A stretch of DNA of 64,000 nt from Lachnospiraceae bacterium 28-4 (GCA_000403275.2 KE159598.1:491226-555225); one strand, 5' to 3'. Positions 1 through 8,832 are shown, counted from the stretch's first letter. The notes: generated by a model from the letters alone, not told the origin. A program made the numbers and translations.

Positions 1-53
1 AGCGCAGGACAGGATGTCCGTTGCTTCCGGCTCGTCCGGTTAGATACCATATA

Positions 54-180
54 TCCATTTCATTAGTGAAATCTGATTGGAAGCTCCAGCAAAAAACAGC
101 CCCCGGCCAATTCTTGTTCCGGTTGTCGCGGCCCCCTTTGCCTCCGGCCGCCAAGGCGTTTTTTGAAATTGATTTCCGTG
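54..180 (+). repeat. Dispersed intergenic repeat, copy 1
   Basis: About 125 bp matching, in inverted orientation, a second copy near 47,237-47,366. Both contain a small dyad (TTTCATTAGTGAAA here, TTTCATTAATGAAA in the other copy) followed by the shared block ATCTGATTGGAAGCTCC and then a C-rich stretch of lower identity. Open frames crossing the copies give similar short peptides, but I see no ribosome binding site and treat the repeat as non-coding. Confidence 0.6.
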
Positions 181-198
181 GATTTTTAATTTATTTTG

Positions 199-227
199 TT
201 GCCCGATTCCGCATAATTTGATACAAT
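199..227 (+). promoter_or_regulatory. Probable sigma-A promoter for the chemoreceptor gene
   Basis: TTGCCC, a 17-bp spacer and TACAAT lie 40 bp upstream of the start codon at 267. Read by eye only. Confidence 0.5.
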
Positions 228-266
228 TTAAAAAGGTATTTGTGAAAGATGAAGGAGAATGATATT

Positions 267-1538
267 ATGGAGACAAAACTGAAAAACATGCAGATCAAAC
301 AAAAAATAATGACTATTTTTTCCATACTGCTTGCGGTGTATGTTATAGCAGTATTGATCGGGGTCATTGGTTTAAGCGTGATGGGAGAAAATCCGACTGC
401 GCGGATGGTTGCACTGGTCTTATTGGTGATAACGGCGGTCGTGAATTTGTCGTTGGTATTTAAACTGGGCGGAGCAGTTGTTCTGTCTTTGGTAAAACCA
501 GTCAGGGAGCTGGAGGAGGCCGCAAAAAGGATGGCGGTTGGAGATTTCAGCACCGAGATTACATATGATTCGGACGATGAGTTAGGGGAGCTGGCAGACT
601 GTTTCAGGACGACGAGCAGCACGTTAAAGATCATTATCGATGATCTTCATAATATTATTACGGAGTTTACAAAGGGGAACTTTAATGTAAGGACAAACAG
701 CAAAGATAAATATGTAGGCGATTATGAGCCGTTGCTGACGCAGCTGGTTGAAATGGTGCATACGATCAGCGACATACTGGGAAATATCCAGAATGCGTCG
801 GATCAGGTGGCGGCGGGTTCCGCAGAGCTTGCCAACAGCGCGCAGGGACTGGCGGAAGGGGCTGCGGATCAGGCATCTTCCGTGCAGGAACTTTTTGAGA
901 CGATGACAGAGGTAACGGGACAGGTGGAGGAAACGAGCCTTACCATAGACCGTCTGCATGACAGTGCAAAGAGCGTAGGAATAGAGGCGGAGAAGACGAA
1001 AACGAAAATGGCGGAGCTGATGGAGGCCATGGAGTCCATCAAGTCCACCTCCCAGGAAATCAGCAATATTATCGGGGATATTGAGGATATTGCTTCCCAG
1101 ACGAACCTGCTCTCCCTGAATGCGGCGATTGAAGCGGCCAGAGCCGGGGAAGCGGGCAAAGGTTTTGCCGTAGTTGCGGAACAGATACGTAAACTGGCGG
1201 AAGACAGCGCCCAGTCTGCGGTAAAGACGAAGCGGCTGATCGAAACTTCCTTACAGGAGGTTATAAAGGGGAATGATATTACGGAAGAAACGGCGAATGC
1301 TACCAATAAAGCGATGGAAGGGCTGGAACATGTACTGATCGCGGTAGGTGAAATCAGGATGGCATCGGATAAGGAAGCGGCGTCCATCAAGGGAATTGAA
1401 AAGAGCGTGGAACAGATTTCAGCGGTTGTGGAAAATAATTCGGCGGCTGCGCAGGAAACTTCGGCTACCAGCGAGGAGTTGTCCGCTCAGGCAGTGACAT
1501 TGAATGAGCAGGTGGAAAGATTCCATTTGCGCGGATAG
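267..1538 (+). CDS. Methyl-accepting chemotaxis protein without a sensor domain
   Basis: Chemoreceptor signalling protein that would control the CheA kinase at the inner membrane. Two hydrophobic segments (about residues 14-34 and 42-66) are separated by only a few residues, so there is almost no extracellular ligand domain. A HAMP linker follows (about 70-125), then a second HAMP-like stretch and the long coiled-coil signalling domain. The hairpin tip is clear around [18 protein letters not shown] with [16 protein letters not shown]. The start at 267 is preferred over the in-frame ATG at 249 because AAGGAG at 252-257 is correctly spaced for it. No other chemotaxis gene is in the window. The input is probably membrane state or a partner protein, which is an inference. 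Confidence 0.9.
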   Translation: METKLKNMQIKQKIMTIFSILLAVYVIAVLIGVIGLSVMGENPTARMVALVLLVITAVVNLSLVFKLGGAVVLSLVKPVRELEEAAKRMAVGDFSTEITYDSDDELGELADCFRTTSSTLKIIIDDLHNIITEFTKGNFNVRTNSKDKYVGDYEPLLTQLVEMVHTISDILGNIQNASDQVAAGSAELANSAQGLAEGAADQASSVQELFETMTEVTGQVEETSLTIDRLHDSAKSVGIEAEKTKTKMAELMEAMESIKSTSQEISNIIGDIEDIASQTNLLSLNAAIEAARAGEAGKGFAVVAEQIRKLAEDSAQSAVKTKRLIETSLQEVIKGNDITEETANATNKAMEGLEHVLIAVGEIRMASDKEAASIKGIEKSVEQISAVVENNSAAAQETSATSEELSAQAVTLNEQVERFHLRG

Positions 1539-1539
1539 G

Positions 1540-1690
1540 AGTGTGAGAAGTACTTCTAAAGCTCACAGCAAGGGCTGTTTCGCTAAGAAGTACTAAGACT
1601 TGCGAAGCAAGTCTTTCTCACACCGGAGAATGCCCGTTTTCCGGGCATTCTCCTCGGTGATTCGAGGTTCCGCGAGGCGGAGGCATGAAA
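1540..1690 (+). repeat. Structured dispersed repeat (family A), with a further partial copy to 1735
   Basis: A region rich in inverted repeats. An outer pair GTGTGAGAA / TTCTCACAC encloses the hairpin GACTTGC-GAA-GCAAGTC, and GGAGAATGCCCG pairs with CGGGCATTCTCC just downstream. The block GCTCACAGC...GCTGTTTCGCTAAGAA recurs in reverse at 5364-5475 and, more diverged, at 19,274-19,390. A shorter relative starts near 1693. It sits between the chemoreceptor and nrdR and may also act as a terminator. Confidence 0.6.
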
Positions 1691-1767
1691 GGTAGTGTGA
1701 GAGGTACTTCTGTAGCTTATGCAGAGGCATAGGGGTAGATTGGAAGAAAAGTGAAGGAGGGAATGGT

Positions 1768-2223
1768 ATGAAGTGTCCTTTTTGCGGTCATGACAATACG
1801 AGGGTAATCGATTCGAGGCCGGCGGAAGATAATAATTCTATCAGGCGTAGACGGGTGTGCGATGAATGCGATAAGAGGTTTACCACTTATGAAAAGATCG
1901 AGACGATTCCGTTGATTATTATTAAAAAAGATAATAACAGGGAAACCTATGACCGGTCTAAAATCGAGGCGGGCGTACTTAGGGCATGCCATAAGCGCCC
2001 GGTAAGCGCCGGACAGATCGATAAACTTGTGGAGGAAGTGGAAACGGAGATCTTTAATATGGAAGAGAGGGAGATTTCCACGCAGGATATCGGCGAAATG
2101 GTAATGAACAAATTGAAGGATATGGACGCGGTGGCTTATGTCAGATTTGCTTCGGTGTACAGGGAATTTAAGGACATTAATACCTTTATGGATGAATTAA
2201 AAAAGGTTTTGGACAGCAATTAA
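1768..2223 (+). CDS. nrdR: Transcriptional repressor NrdR
   Basis: Nucleotide-sensing repressor of ribonucleotide reductase genes; the family binds ATP/dATP and NrdR boxes. The N-terminal zinc ribbon is intact (CPFCGH at residues 3-8 and a CDEC pair near 31-34), followed by the typical RRRRVC and RFTTYE motifs. An ATP-cone domain occupies about residues 48-138. At 151 aa the length is normal. GAAGGAGGG lies at a good distance before the ATG. No ribonucleotide reductase gene lies nearby, which is common for this regulator. Confidence 0.96.
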   Translation: MKCPFCGHDNTRVIDSRPAEDNNSIRRRRVCDECDKRFTTYEKIETIPLIIIKKDNNRETYDRSKIEAGVLRACHKRPVSAGQIDKLVEEVETEIFNMEEREISTQDIGEMVMNKLKDMDAVAYVRFASVYREFKDINTFMDELKKVLDSN

Positions 2224-2243
2224 GAAATAAGGCAGGAAAGATT

Positions 2244-2753
2244 ATGTTGCAGAGATTTTACCCCGATGCCTATGTGGACTCGGCTTATGGGATTGATTAC
2301 GGGAAGCTTTATAAGGAAGGCTATCGGGGGATTATTTTCGATATCGATAATACGCTGGTTCCCCACGGTGCACCGGCGGATGACAGGAGCAAGGAACTGT
2401 TTGCCAGGCTGAAGGAGCTGGGATATGGGATCATGCTCCTGTCCAATAATAAGGAACCCCGGGTGAAGATGTTTAACGATGCGGTCAGGGTTCAGTATAT
2501 TTTTAAGGCGGGCAAACCGGCTACGGGGAATTACCGGAAGGCGATGGAAAGGCTGGGAGTGGATAAGGAACATGCTCTGTTTGTGGGAGACCAGCTTTTT
2601 ACGGACATATGGGGGGCAAAGAAGGCGGGAATACGGACTTTTCTCGTAAAGCCGATTCATCCCAAAGAGGAGATTCAGATCGTACTGAAACGGTATTTGG
2701 AGAAGATCGTACTGTTTTTCTATGTACGGGATCAAAAACGCCGCCGGCAATAA
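2244..2753 (+). CDS. YqeG-family HAD phosphatase
   Basis: HAD-superfamily class IIIA phosphohydrolase. Motif I FDIDNTLVPHG (about residues 31-41) supplies the two catalytic aspartates. LLSNN is motif II, the lysine of AGKP is motif III, and GDQLFTDIWGA is motif IV. In Firmicutes YqeG precedes yqeH-aroE; here it lies directly before aroE, with its 3' end about 57 bp from the aroE start. The physiological substrate is unknown (phosphatidylglycerophosphatase activity is known for distant relatives). The 169 aa length fits the family. Confidence 0.88.
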   Translation: MLQRFYPDAYVDSAYGIDYGKLYKEGYRGIIFDIDNTLVPHGAPADDRSKELFARLKELGYGIMLLSNNKEPRVKMFNDAVRVQYIFKAGKPATGNYRKAMERLGVDKEHALFVGDQLFTDIWGAKKAGIRTFLVKPIHPKEEIQIVLKRYLEKIVLFFYVRDQKRRRQ

Positions 2754-2809
2754 GGCAGTTTATCGAGGATACAGGGCTGAAAGAACGGAAGGGAAACGGG
2801 AGGAGAAGA

Positions 2810-3688
2810 ATGCGGCAGATAGACGGGCATACGAGGCTATGCGGGCTGATAGGGAATCCGGTGGAACATACCATATCGCCGGTAATTCATAATACTTTGG
2901 CGGAAAGAGAAGGAAGAAACATGGTCTATGTTCCCTTTCATGTGGAAAAGGGTCAGCTAAGGAAGGCGATAGAGGGGGCTTTCGCATTAAATGCGCTCGG
3001 GCTGAATGTGACGGTTCCCTACAAGAGCGAAGCCATAGGATGTCTGGCCGGGGTGGACGAAATCGCGGAAAAAATAGGAGCCGTGAATACTCTGGTACGG
3101 ACGGAAAAAGGCTATAAAGGATACAATACGGATGCGACGGGGCTTTATCGCGCGATGCGCAGTGAAGGAATAAGTGTCGAAGGCGAGGAGATACTTATAC
3201 TCGGAGCGGGAGGCGCAGCCCGTGCGGCTGCTTTTTTATGCGTTTCCAAAGGAGCCGGCCGGGTTTATATGATGAACCGGACGGAGGAGAAAGCGCGGAA
3301 AGTGGCGAAAGAGGTCAACGATGCATTCGGAAGGGAATCAGTAGTTCCGATGCGCCTGGAGGATTATGGAGCGCTTCCGGCGGGCCGGAGGTATCTTGCC
3401 ATTCAGGCGACAAGCGTAGGGCTTTATCCCGATGCGGACGCCGCGGTTATGGAAGACAGGGCTTTTTATGAAAGGATACATACCGGCTTTGATTTGATTT
3501 ACCGCCCGTCCTGTACGCGATTTATGAAGCTGGTAAGGGATGCGGGCGGAAAGGCATATCATGGGCTTAAGATGCTGCTCTATCAGGGGGTGGAGGCCTA
3601 TGAACTATGGAACGGCACATCCGTTTCGGAAGAAGATGTCATTATCGTATACGATAAGATGAAAGAAGCGATGGGAATAGAGGAATGA
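2810..3688 (+). CDS. aroE: Shikimate dehydrogenase
   Basis: Reduces 3-dehydroshikimate to shikimate with NADPH in the chorismate pathway. The substrate-binding domain shows GLIGNPVEHTISP near the start and the catalytic region NVTVPYK; later come NTDATG and the nucleotide-binding loop LGAGGAARA with NRTEEKA. I chose the ATG at 2810 (292 aa) because GGGAGGAG precedes it and homologues begin here. The frame is open back to 2609, but that stretch overlaps yqeG and looks unrelated. The stop overlaps the next start as ATGA, so aroE and aroK are translationally coupled. Confidence 0.94.
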   Translation: MRQIDGHTRLCGLIGNPVEHTISPVIHNTLAEREGRNMVYVPFHVEKGQLRKAIEGAFALNALGLNVTVPYKSEAIGCLAGVDEIAEKIGAVNTLVRTEKGYKGYNTDATGLYRAMRSEGISVEGEEILILGAGGAARAAAFLCVSKGAGRVYMMNRTEEKARKVAKEVNDAFGRESVVPMRLEDYGALPAGRRYLAIQATSVGLYPDADAAVMEDRAFYERIHTGFDLIYRPSCTRFMKLVRDAGGKAYHGLKMLLYQGVEAYELWNGTSVSEEDVIIVYDKMKEAMGIEE

Positions 3689-4200
3689 AAAATATTATTT
3701 TAATCGGTTTTATGGGCAGCGGAAAAACGAGTGCAGGAATCAGCCTTTCTTACCGGCTGCGCCGGACTATGGTGGATACGGATAAGGAAATTGAAAGGCT
3801 TTATCATATGCGGATACCGGAGATTTTTGAAAGACTGGGAGAAGAAGAATTCCGAAAGATGGAAACCGGATATTTGGAAAAGCTGCTGAGGGGATCCGGA
3901 GGGAAAATTATATCCACAGGAGGCGGTCTGCCCATGAGGGAAGATAACAGGGAGCTTTTAAAAAAGCTTGGAACGGTTATATACCTGCGGGTGAGGCCGG
4001 AGACCGTATGCAGCAGACTGGCCGGAGATACATCGCGCCCTCTCCTGCAAGGGGAAGAGAAAGATGAAAAGGTGAAACGGCTGTTGGAAATGCGCGCGCC
4101 GGTGTACGAAAGCGCTGCTGATATTGCGATTGATACGGATGAAAAGACGACGGATGGGATTGTGGATGAAATTTTGGAAAGAATAGGGGTATGGAGATGA
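3685..4200 (+). CDS. aroK: Shikimate kinase
   Basis: Phosphorylates shikimate at the 3-OH with ATP. The Walker A loop GFMGSGKTSAG lies at residues 8-18, and VDTDKEIE carries the conserved aspartate that binds Mg and shikimate. ISTGGGLPMRE is the shikimate-binding GGG motif, and RPLLQ begins the adenine lid. The 171 aa length is standard. The start overlaps the aroE stop by four bases and the 3' end overlaps aroQ by 10 bp. The genes aroE, aroK and aroQ therefore form one tightly packed unit. Confidence 0.95.
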   Translation: MKNIILIGFMGSGKTSAGISLSYRLRRTMVDTDKEIERLYHMRIPEIFERLGEEEFRKMETGYLEKLLRGSGGKIISTGGGLPMREDNRELLKKLGTVIYLRVRPETVCSRLAGDTSRPLLQGEEKDEKVKRLLEMRAPVYESAADIAIDTDEKTTDGIVDEILERIGVWR

Positions 4201-4625
4201 AGCTGCTGGTAATTAACGGACCGAATCTGAATTTTTTGGGGATTAGGGAAAAGGGCGTCTATGGGACGCAGAATTATGATGATTTGCTTGATATGATAGC
4301 AAAAAAGGGGAAAGAGAACGGATGCGCCATTGAAGTATTCCAGAGCAATCATGAGGGAGCGATTATTGACCGCATCCAGGATGCTTATTTTGACGGTACG
4401 GAGGGAATTGTCATTAATCCGGGGGCATATACCCATTACAGCTATGCGATCAGGGACGCGCTGGCAAGCATAGAAGTGACGAAGGTGGAGATTCATATTT
4501 CGGATATTACGAAAAGGGAAGAATTTAGGAAGGTGTCCGTAACGGCTCCGGCTTGTGACGCGCAGATCTATGGACATGGGCTGGAAGGATATCTGGAAGC
4601 AATCGATTTTTGTTTGAAAAAGTAG
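4191..4625 (+). CDS. aroQ: 3-Dehydroquinate dehydratase, type II
   Basis: Dehydrates 3-dehydroquinate to 3-dehydroshikimate; a small dodecameric enzyme. The N-terminus has the family block NGPNLNFLGIRE with the catalytic tyrosine soon after (GVYGTQ). QSNHEGAIIDRIQ, NPGAYTHYSYAIRDAL and VEIHISD follow in the expected order. The start could be 4191 or the ATGA overlap at 4197; the AGGGG at 4184 suits either. It completes a three-gene shikimate segment whose steps are consecutive in the pathway. The other aro genes are not in the window. Confidence 0.95.
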   Translation: MEMKLLVINGPNLNFLGIREKGVYGTQNYDDLLDMIAKKGKENGCAIEVFQSNHEGAIIDRIQDAYFDGTEGIVINPGAYTHYSYAIRDALASIEVTKVEIHISDITKREEFRKVSVTAPACDAQIYGHGLEGYLEAIDFCLKK

Positions 4626-4654
4626 TTGAAATATCAGTATTTTTAGTATAAACT
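4626..4654 (+). promoter_or_regulatory. Probable promoter for efp
   Basis: TTGAAA, 17 bp and TAAACT lie 42 bp upstream of the efp start, so efp probably has its own promoter in addition to read-through from aroQ. Confidence 0.5.
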
Positions 4655-4695
4655 AGTAAAGAATTATAACGTGAAAAATTTAGGAGGAATATTTT

Positions 4696-5253
4696 ATGAT
4701 TTCTGCAGGTGATTTCAGAAATGGTATTACTATTGAGTTAGATAATAATATATACCAGATTATTGAGTTTCAGCATGTAAAACCGGGCAAAGGAGCCGCG
4801 TTCGTAAGAACAAAGCTGAAGAATGTGAAGAACGGCGGCGTGATCGAGAAGACCTTCCGCCCGACAGAGAAATGCCCGCAAGCACGTATTGATAGAAAAG
4901 ATATGCAGTATTTATATTCAGACGGCGATTTATATCATTTCATGGACGTTGAGAATTATGAACAGATTGCATTGAACGAAGAAGCTATCGGAGATACTCT
5001 CAAATTTGTAAAAGAAAATGAAATGGTAAAGGTATGCTCCCATAATGGTAACGTGTTTGCGATCGAACCGCCGTTGTTTGTAGAGTTGGAGATTACGGAG
5101 ACGGAGCCTGGTTTTAAAGGAGATACGGCGACAGGAGCTACCAAGCCCGCTGTTGTGGAGACAGGAGCTACCGTTTACGTTCCCTTATTTGTAAATCAGG
5201 GCGATGTAATCAAAATCGACACCAGGACAGGGGAGTATCTCTCCAGAGTATAG
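4696..5253 (+). CDS. efp: Elongation factor P
   Basis: Translation factor that rescues ribosomes stalled on polyproline. All three beta-barrel domains are present: an N-terminal KOW-like domain with the modification-site loop VKPGKGAAF (lysine near residue 32), a central OB domain, and a C-terminal domain with [17 protein letters not shown] and [20 protein letters not shown]. The 185 aa length is typical and TAGGAGGA precedes the ATG. A terminator follows 70 bp downstream. It is relevant that a proline-rich leader peptide occurs elsewhere in the window (29,433). Confidence 0.97.
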   Translation: MISAGDFRNGITIELDNNIYQIIEFQHVKPGKGAAFVRTKLKNVKNGGVIEKTFRPTEKCPQARIDRKDMQYLYSDGDLYHFMDVENYEQIALNEEAIGDTLKFVKENEMVKVCSHNGNVFAIEPPLFVELEITETEPGFKGDTATGATKPAVVETGATVYVPLFVNQGDVIKIDTRTGEYLSRV

Positions 5254-5324
5254 TCCTGCCTGTTATCTTGCTATCAGAAATATGGAATCTGCTGCGGACA
5301 GGCAGTCCATCATTTGGCTTATAA

Positions 5325-5354
5325 GACAATGGATGATTTCCGTTGTCTTTTTTT
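5325..5354 (+). terminator. Intrinsic terminator after efp
   Basis: GACAATGG pairs with CCGTTGTC (one G-U pair) around a seven-base loop and is followed by a run of T. Confidence 0.75.
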
Positions 5355-5363
5355 ATGCGCAGG

Positions 5364-5475
5364 GGTTCTTAGCGAAACAGCCTTTGCTGTGAGCTGTAGA
5401 AACACTTCTCACGCGTGAGACTTAGTGGTTCTTAGCGAACAGCCTTTGCTGTGAGCTATAGAAACACTTCTCACG
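5364..5475 (-). repeat. Two tandem copies of structured repeat family A, reverse orientation
   Basis: Copies at 5364-5413 and 5427-5475 are nearly identical (GGTTCTTAGCGAA, CAGCCTTTGCTGTGAGCT, AGAAACACTTCTCACG). They are the reverse complement of the block at 1540-1592. Within each copy ACAGC and GCTGT form a hairpin. They lie straight after the efp terminator and a TATGCGCAGGGGT stretch that also opens the family B repeats. No gene is seen in 5254-5536. Confidence 0.7.
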
Positions 5476-5536
5476 CTAATCACATCTTAGGCATATCGCC
5501 TGAAAATCCAAAACAAAAACAAAGAGAGGTATATTT

Positions 5537-6481
5537 ATGGAAATTATGGATTTTTGCCAGAAAGTAAAAAAGAATCTGGCAGAGGAAATCGGGGAGGAAA
5601 TGACGCTCTCCGTAAAACAAATTACAAAAAATAACGGGGTGGTTCTTCATGGCATTACGGTATCCAAAGACGGAATGAACATTTCGCCCAATATTTATAT
5701 GGATGGACTGTATGCGGCATATGAGGAGGGGGAAACTTTCCGGGCAGTGATGGATAAAGTGCGCAGGATCTATAAGGAAAGCAAGCCGGAGGCCAGCGTC
5801 GATATGAGTTTTTTCCTGGATTATGAGAAGATGAAGGAGAAGGTCGTATTTAAGGCGGTCGGTTACGCGCGGAATAAGGAGCTGCTGCGCCAGATTCCCC
5901 ATATCCTGTTTTTGGATATGGCTCTTGTATTTTACTGCCATGTACCGCAGAAGGAATTGGACAGTGCAACCATTCTTGTATATAACAGCCATTTGAAGAT
6001 GTGGGGCGTGACAAAGGAACGCCTCTATTGGGATGCCCAGAAGAATACCCCGCGCATCCTTCCGGCAAGGATACTTTCTATGGAAGAAATGATGAAAGAA
6101 ATTTGTTCCGTGGATGAGATCGGGGAGGGGACGATGGAAGACATGGAACAAACGGCAGAGGGAAACGCGCCGGATTCCGGTTTTGGAAAGGGCGGCAGGA
6201 TGTTTGTGCTTGGAAACGAAAAAAAGCTGTTCGGCGCTGCTGCAATGTTTTACAGGGATACCATTGAGGAATTTTCCGATGAAATGGGAAAAAGTATTTT
6301 TATACTGCCGAGTTCGGTACACGAGGTCATTCTCGTGCCGGATGACGGGCTTCAGGAACCGGAAGAATTATGGAAAATGGTATGTGAAATCAACGAAACC
6401 CAGGTAGAACCGGAGGATGTTTTAACCGATTCCGTCTACTACTTTTCAAGAAAATGTAAAAAAATCAAAAAATTGTTTTAG
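5537..6481 (+). CDS. DUF5688 family protein
   Basis: A 314 aa cytosolic-looking protein with no signal peptide or membrane segment. The opening (an FCQKVKKNL helix), the NNGVVLHGI block and SPNIYMD match DUF5688, a family common in Lachnospiraceae and often multicopy. Its function is not known. GAGAGG precedes the start at good spacing. It stands alone between the repeat array and the tRNA gene. I infer nothing about activity, since no catalytic motif is visible. Confidence 0.8.
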   Translation: MEIMDFCQKVKKNLAEEIGEEMTLSVKQITKNNGVVLHGITVSKDGMNISPNIYMDGLYAAYEEGETFRAVMDKVRRIYKESKPEASVDMSFFLDYEKMKEKVVFKAVGYARNKELLRQIPHILFLDMALVFYCHVPQKELDSATILVYNSHLKMWGVTKERLYWDAQKNTPRILPARILSMEEMMKEICSVDEIGEGTMEDMEQTAEGNAPDSGFGKGGRMFVLGNEKKLFGAAAMFYRDTIEEFSDEMGKSIFILPSSVHEVILVPDDGLQEPEELWKMVCEINETQVEPEDVLTDSVYYFSRKCKKIKKLF

Positions 6482-6500
6482 AGATTCATAAAAACTATAC

Positions 6501-6529
6501 TAGACAATATGCGTCTCTTGTGCTATTAT
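6501..6529 (+). promoter_or_regulatory. Probable promoter of the tRNA gene
   Basis: TAGACA, 17 bp and TATTAT. Transcription would start near 6536, within the left arm of the inverted repeat that flanks the tRNA. Confidence 0.5.
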
Positions 6530-6531
6530 AA

Positions 6532-6680
6532 TCAGAGTGATGTAACAAATTTGTAATATTTATCAAATCGTTCCATCACGAATGAAGTAAAAGCGCACTC
6601 GTAGTCTAACGGATAGAACGAAGGCCTCCGACGCCTTTAATGCAGGTTCGATTCCTGCCGGGTGCATTGCATCACTCTGA
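6532..6680. repeat. 11-bp inverted repeat bracketing the tRNA gene
   Basis: TCAGAGTGATG at 6532-6542 and its exact reverse complement at 6670-6680 flank the tRNA. In a transcript they could pair and enclose the pre-tRNA in a stem. Confidence 0.65.
6595..6666 (+). tRNA. tRNA-Arg (anticodon CCG)
   Basis: A 72-nt cloverleaf. The acceptor GCACTCG pairs with CGGGTGC (one G-U pair), with discriminator A and no encoded CCA. The anticodon stem AAGGC/GCCTT carries the loop CTCCGAC, so the anticodon CCG reads CGG. The T stem is GCAGG/CCTGC with loop TTCGATT. The D stem is weak: GTCT faces GAAC, giving a C-A mismatch and a G-U pair, where related tRNA-Arg genes have GTTC/GAAC. The gene is probably functional, but the D stem deserves a check. 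Confidence 0.88.
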
Positions 6681-6734
6681 CAATAGCAGAAGCAGACAAA
6701 TGTATTAGATGAAAGAAAGGATATTTGTTGGTTT

Positions 6735-8102
6735 ATGGGCAGACGGAGAAAATCATCTTTGCATGGGGGAATTGGCGATCAAATTGAAGATATGAAAGAA
6801 TGGGTGTCGGATCATACAAAGATTGTGATGCCCATCGTTCTTTTAGTATGCGTTTTAATAACGGTATTAGTGGCGGTAAACGCGAATAAGAAAGCGGCGG
6901 AGGAAGCGGAGGCCCAGCTAGCGGGAGTAGATCCTGCCGCAGCTTCGGGAGAAGAAAGCGCGGTACCGGAAGAAGAATTACCACAGCTGGAGCTGGAAGT
7001 CAATGCATATCCTGCAGTAAATACACTGATGAGCGATTACTATGCGGCGATGGCAGAAGGAAATATCGAAGCGGTAGAATCCATGAACGCTTATGTGGAA
7101 GATAAGGAAAAGATCAGAATCCAGGAAATGAGCAAATACGTGGATTCTTATCAGGAACTGGATGTATATACGAAACTGGGGCCCGTAGAGGGATCTTATC
7201 TTGTTTATGTATATTCCAAAGTGAAGTTTACGGAATATGACAAGCCGGTACCCGGAATGCAAGCGTTTTATGTTTGCACGGATGAGGAAGGAAAGTGTTA
7301 TATCAACGGCGGAGAGGCTAATTCCGTAGTAACGAATTATATCCGCGAGATTTCCTTGCAGGACGATATGGTGGATCTGAATAACAAGGCCGTGGCGGAG
7401 TACAATGAGCTTTTGGCGAGCGATGAAGAGTTGAATGCTTTTCTTGCGGATCTGTCTACCCGGATTGATGCTTCCGTAGGCGAGATACTCGCGAAGGCGG
7501 AAGAGGATGCGAAGAGAGCGGAAGAAGAAGCACAGGCAGCCGCAGAACAGGAGGCGGCACAGGAAGAAGCGCCACAGGAAGCCGCAGAACAACAGCAGCA
7601 GACGGCAACCATAAAAACGGTAAAAGCTACGGATGTGGTCAATATAAGGAGTTCCGACAGCGAAACGGCGGATAAGCTTGGGAAAGCCCAGATAGATGAT
7701 GAATTTACCCTTCTGGAAGAAAAAGGAAATGGATGGAGTAAAATCAGCTTCGAAGGAAGAGACGCATTTATTAAGAGCGAATATCTGGAAGTAGTTTCCG
7801 GAGAAACCGTGGAACTGGCACAAGCGGATGCGGAGGAACCGGAAGCGGCGGATACCGAGGATGAAAATGCCGGCGGCAATACGGAAAATACAAGCACGAA
7901 TAATACGAATACGGCGGATGTACAGACCGTTACCGTGATTGAAAATGTCAATGTCAGAAAATCGGCCAGTGAAAACGGGCAGAAGCTGGGATTGGCATAT
8001 ACCGGTGAAAAGCTGGAACTGCTGATGAAACAGGCCGACGGATGGACGAGGGTAAAATATAACGGCGAGACGGCATATGTAAAATCGGATTATGTAGAAT
8101 AG
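6735..8102 (+). CDS. Membrane-anchored protein with two bacterial SH3 domains
   Basis: 455 aa, oriented with a short basic cytoplasmic tail, one membrane helix (about residues 33-52) and a large outer part. The middle resembles a small NTF2-like fold (about 85-230) with many acidic residues. An Ala/Glu/Gln-rich linker (about 250-290) follows, then SH3b domain 1 (about 294-356: VNIRSSDSE, GWSKISFEG), a Thr/Asn/Glu-rich spacer, and SH3b domain 2 (about 395-455: VNVRKSASENG, GWTRVKYNG). SH3b domains usually bind peptidoglycan, so a wall-associated scaffold or sensor is likely but unproven. The nearest SD, AAAGG, is about 14 bases before the ATG. Confidence 0.75.
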   Translation: MGRRRKSSLHGGIGDQIEDMKEWVSDHTKIVMPIVLLVCVLITVLVAVNANKKAAEEAEAQLAGVDPAAASGEESAVPEEELPQLELEVNAYPAVNTLMSDYYAAMAEGNIEAVESMNAYVEDKEKIRIQEMSKYVDSYQELDVYTKLGPVEGSYLVYVYSKVKFTEYDKPVPGMQAFYVCTDEEGKCYINGGEANSVVTNYIREISLQDDMVDLNNKAVAEYNELLASDEELNAFLADLSTRIDASVGEILAKAEEDAKRAEEEAQAAAEQEAAQEEAPQEAAEQQQQTATIKTVKATDVVNIRSSDSETADKLGKAQIDDEFTLLEEKGNGWSKISFEGRDAFIKSEYLEVVSGETVELAQADAEEPEAADTEDENAGGNTENTSTNNTNTADVQTVTVIENVNVRKSASENGQKLGLAYTGEKLELLMKQADGWTRVKYNGETAYVKSDYVE

Positions 8103-8183
8103 CGGTACGGGGGCAGAAGAACAGAGGACACCGCGGAAAATACGGACAGGAAAATGAATAGCCTGAATAGGAAAGGATAAAAT

Positions 8184-8221
8184 AAAGGTATAGGCATAAA
8201 GATATGCTTATACCTTTTTTT
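8184..8221 (+). terminator. Intrinsic terminator
   Basis: GGTATAGGCATA pairs with TATGCTTATACC (one mismatch), followed by seven T. Confidence 0.8.
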
Positions 8222-8308
8222 ATGCGCAGGGGTGCGTAAGGAAATTAGCAGCTTTGCTGCACGCACCCCGCGCGGCGAGTAGGGAAGATGAATCTTCTCT
8301 ACTCGATT
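8222..8308 (+). repeat. Structured repeat family B, copy 1
   Basis: 87 nt, almost identical to 12,162-12,248. It folds as two hairpins: GGTGCG/CGCACC around an inner GCAGC/GCTGC, then CGAGTAG...CTACTCG with AAGAT/ATCTT inside. In the other copy the first stem is GGCGCG/CGCGCC, a compensatory T-A to C-G change. Both copies begin exactly where a terminator T-run ends. Confidence 0.75.
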
Positions 8309-8345
8309 ATGTCCGGCGGATACTTTCAGTAAGTTCGGATAAGGA

Positions 8346-8384
8346 GAGAACCAGGTTTGTGTCTGCACGGCATCCACAAACTTG
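8346..8384 (+). repeat. Hairpin repeat family C, copy 1, just before an RBS
   Basis: CAGGTTTGTG and CACAAACTTG form a 10-bp stem (one G-U) around a 13-base loop. A second copy at 44,271-44,310 has the stem fully Watson-Crick with the loop almost unchanged. The hairpin ends seven bases before the GGAGG of the gene at 8401. Confidence 0.65.
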
Positions 8385-8400
8385 CGAAATGGAGGAAAAT

Positions 8401-8832
8401 ATGAAAAGAGATGATGCGGAAATTTTAAGGGAAGTGCAAAAAAATACGGAGATGGCGATGAAGGCGATCGATACGATCAGCGATAAAGTATATGATGATG
8501 ATCTGGCGGTGCAGTTATCGAAACAGGCGCTAAAATATTCGGAAATCCATAATAAGGCATTGGACAGAATATTGGAAGGGAAGGCGGAACCATACCGGAC
8601 GAATAATGTCAGCCAGATGATGCTGGTAGGGGGAATTCACTCTAACACCTTATTTAACACGAGTACGAGCCATATAGCGGAGCTGATGATCCAGGGAAGC
8701 AACAGGGGGATCACCGATATGTGCAAGTCGTTAAACCATCATGAAAGGGCGGATCATACTTCCCTGGAGATTGCGAAAGAACTGATGGATTTTGAAGAAA
8801 AAAATATTGAACGGTTGAAGAAGTATTTATAA
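8401..8832 (+). CDS. Conserved hypothetical helical protein
   Basis: 143 aa, almost entirely helical and charged, with a core suggestive of a four-helix bundle (HNKALDRILEG, HHERADHTSLEIAKELMDFEE). I recognise it as a type of small protein seen in clostridia but cannot name a function. Histidine and glutamate residues near the C-terminus recall ferritin-like bundles without a clear metal-site pattern. The ATG at 8401 is chosen over upstream starts because of TGGAGGAAA and because the upstream part of the frame is repeat DNA (families B and C). Confidence 0.7.
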   Translation: MKRDDAEILREVQKNTEMAMKAIDTISDKVYDDDLAVQLSKQALKYSEIHNKALDRILEGKAEPYRTNNVSQMMLVGGIHSNTLFNTSTSHIAELMIQGSNRGITDMCKSLNHHERADHTSLEIAKELMDFEEKNIERLKKYL

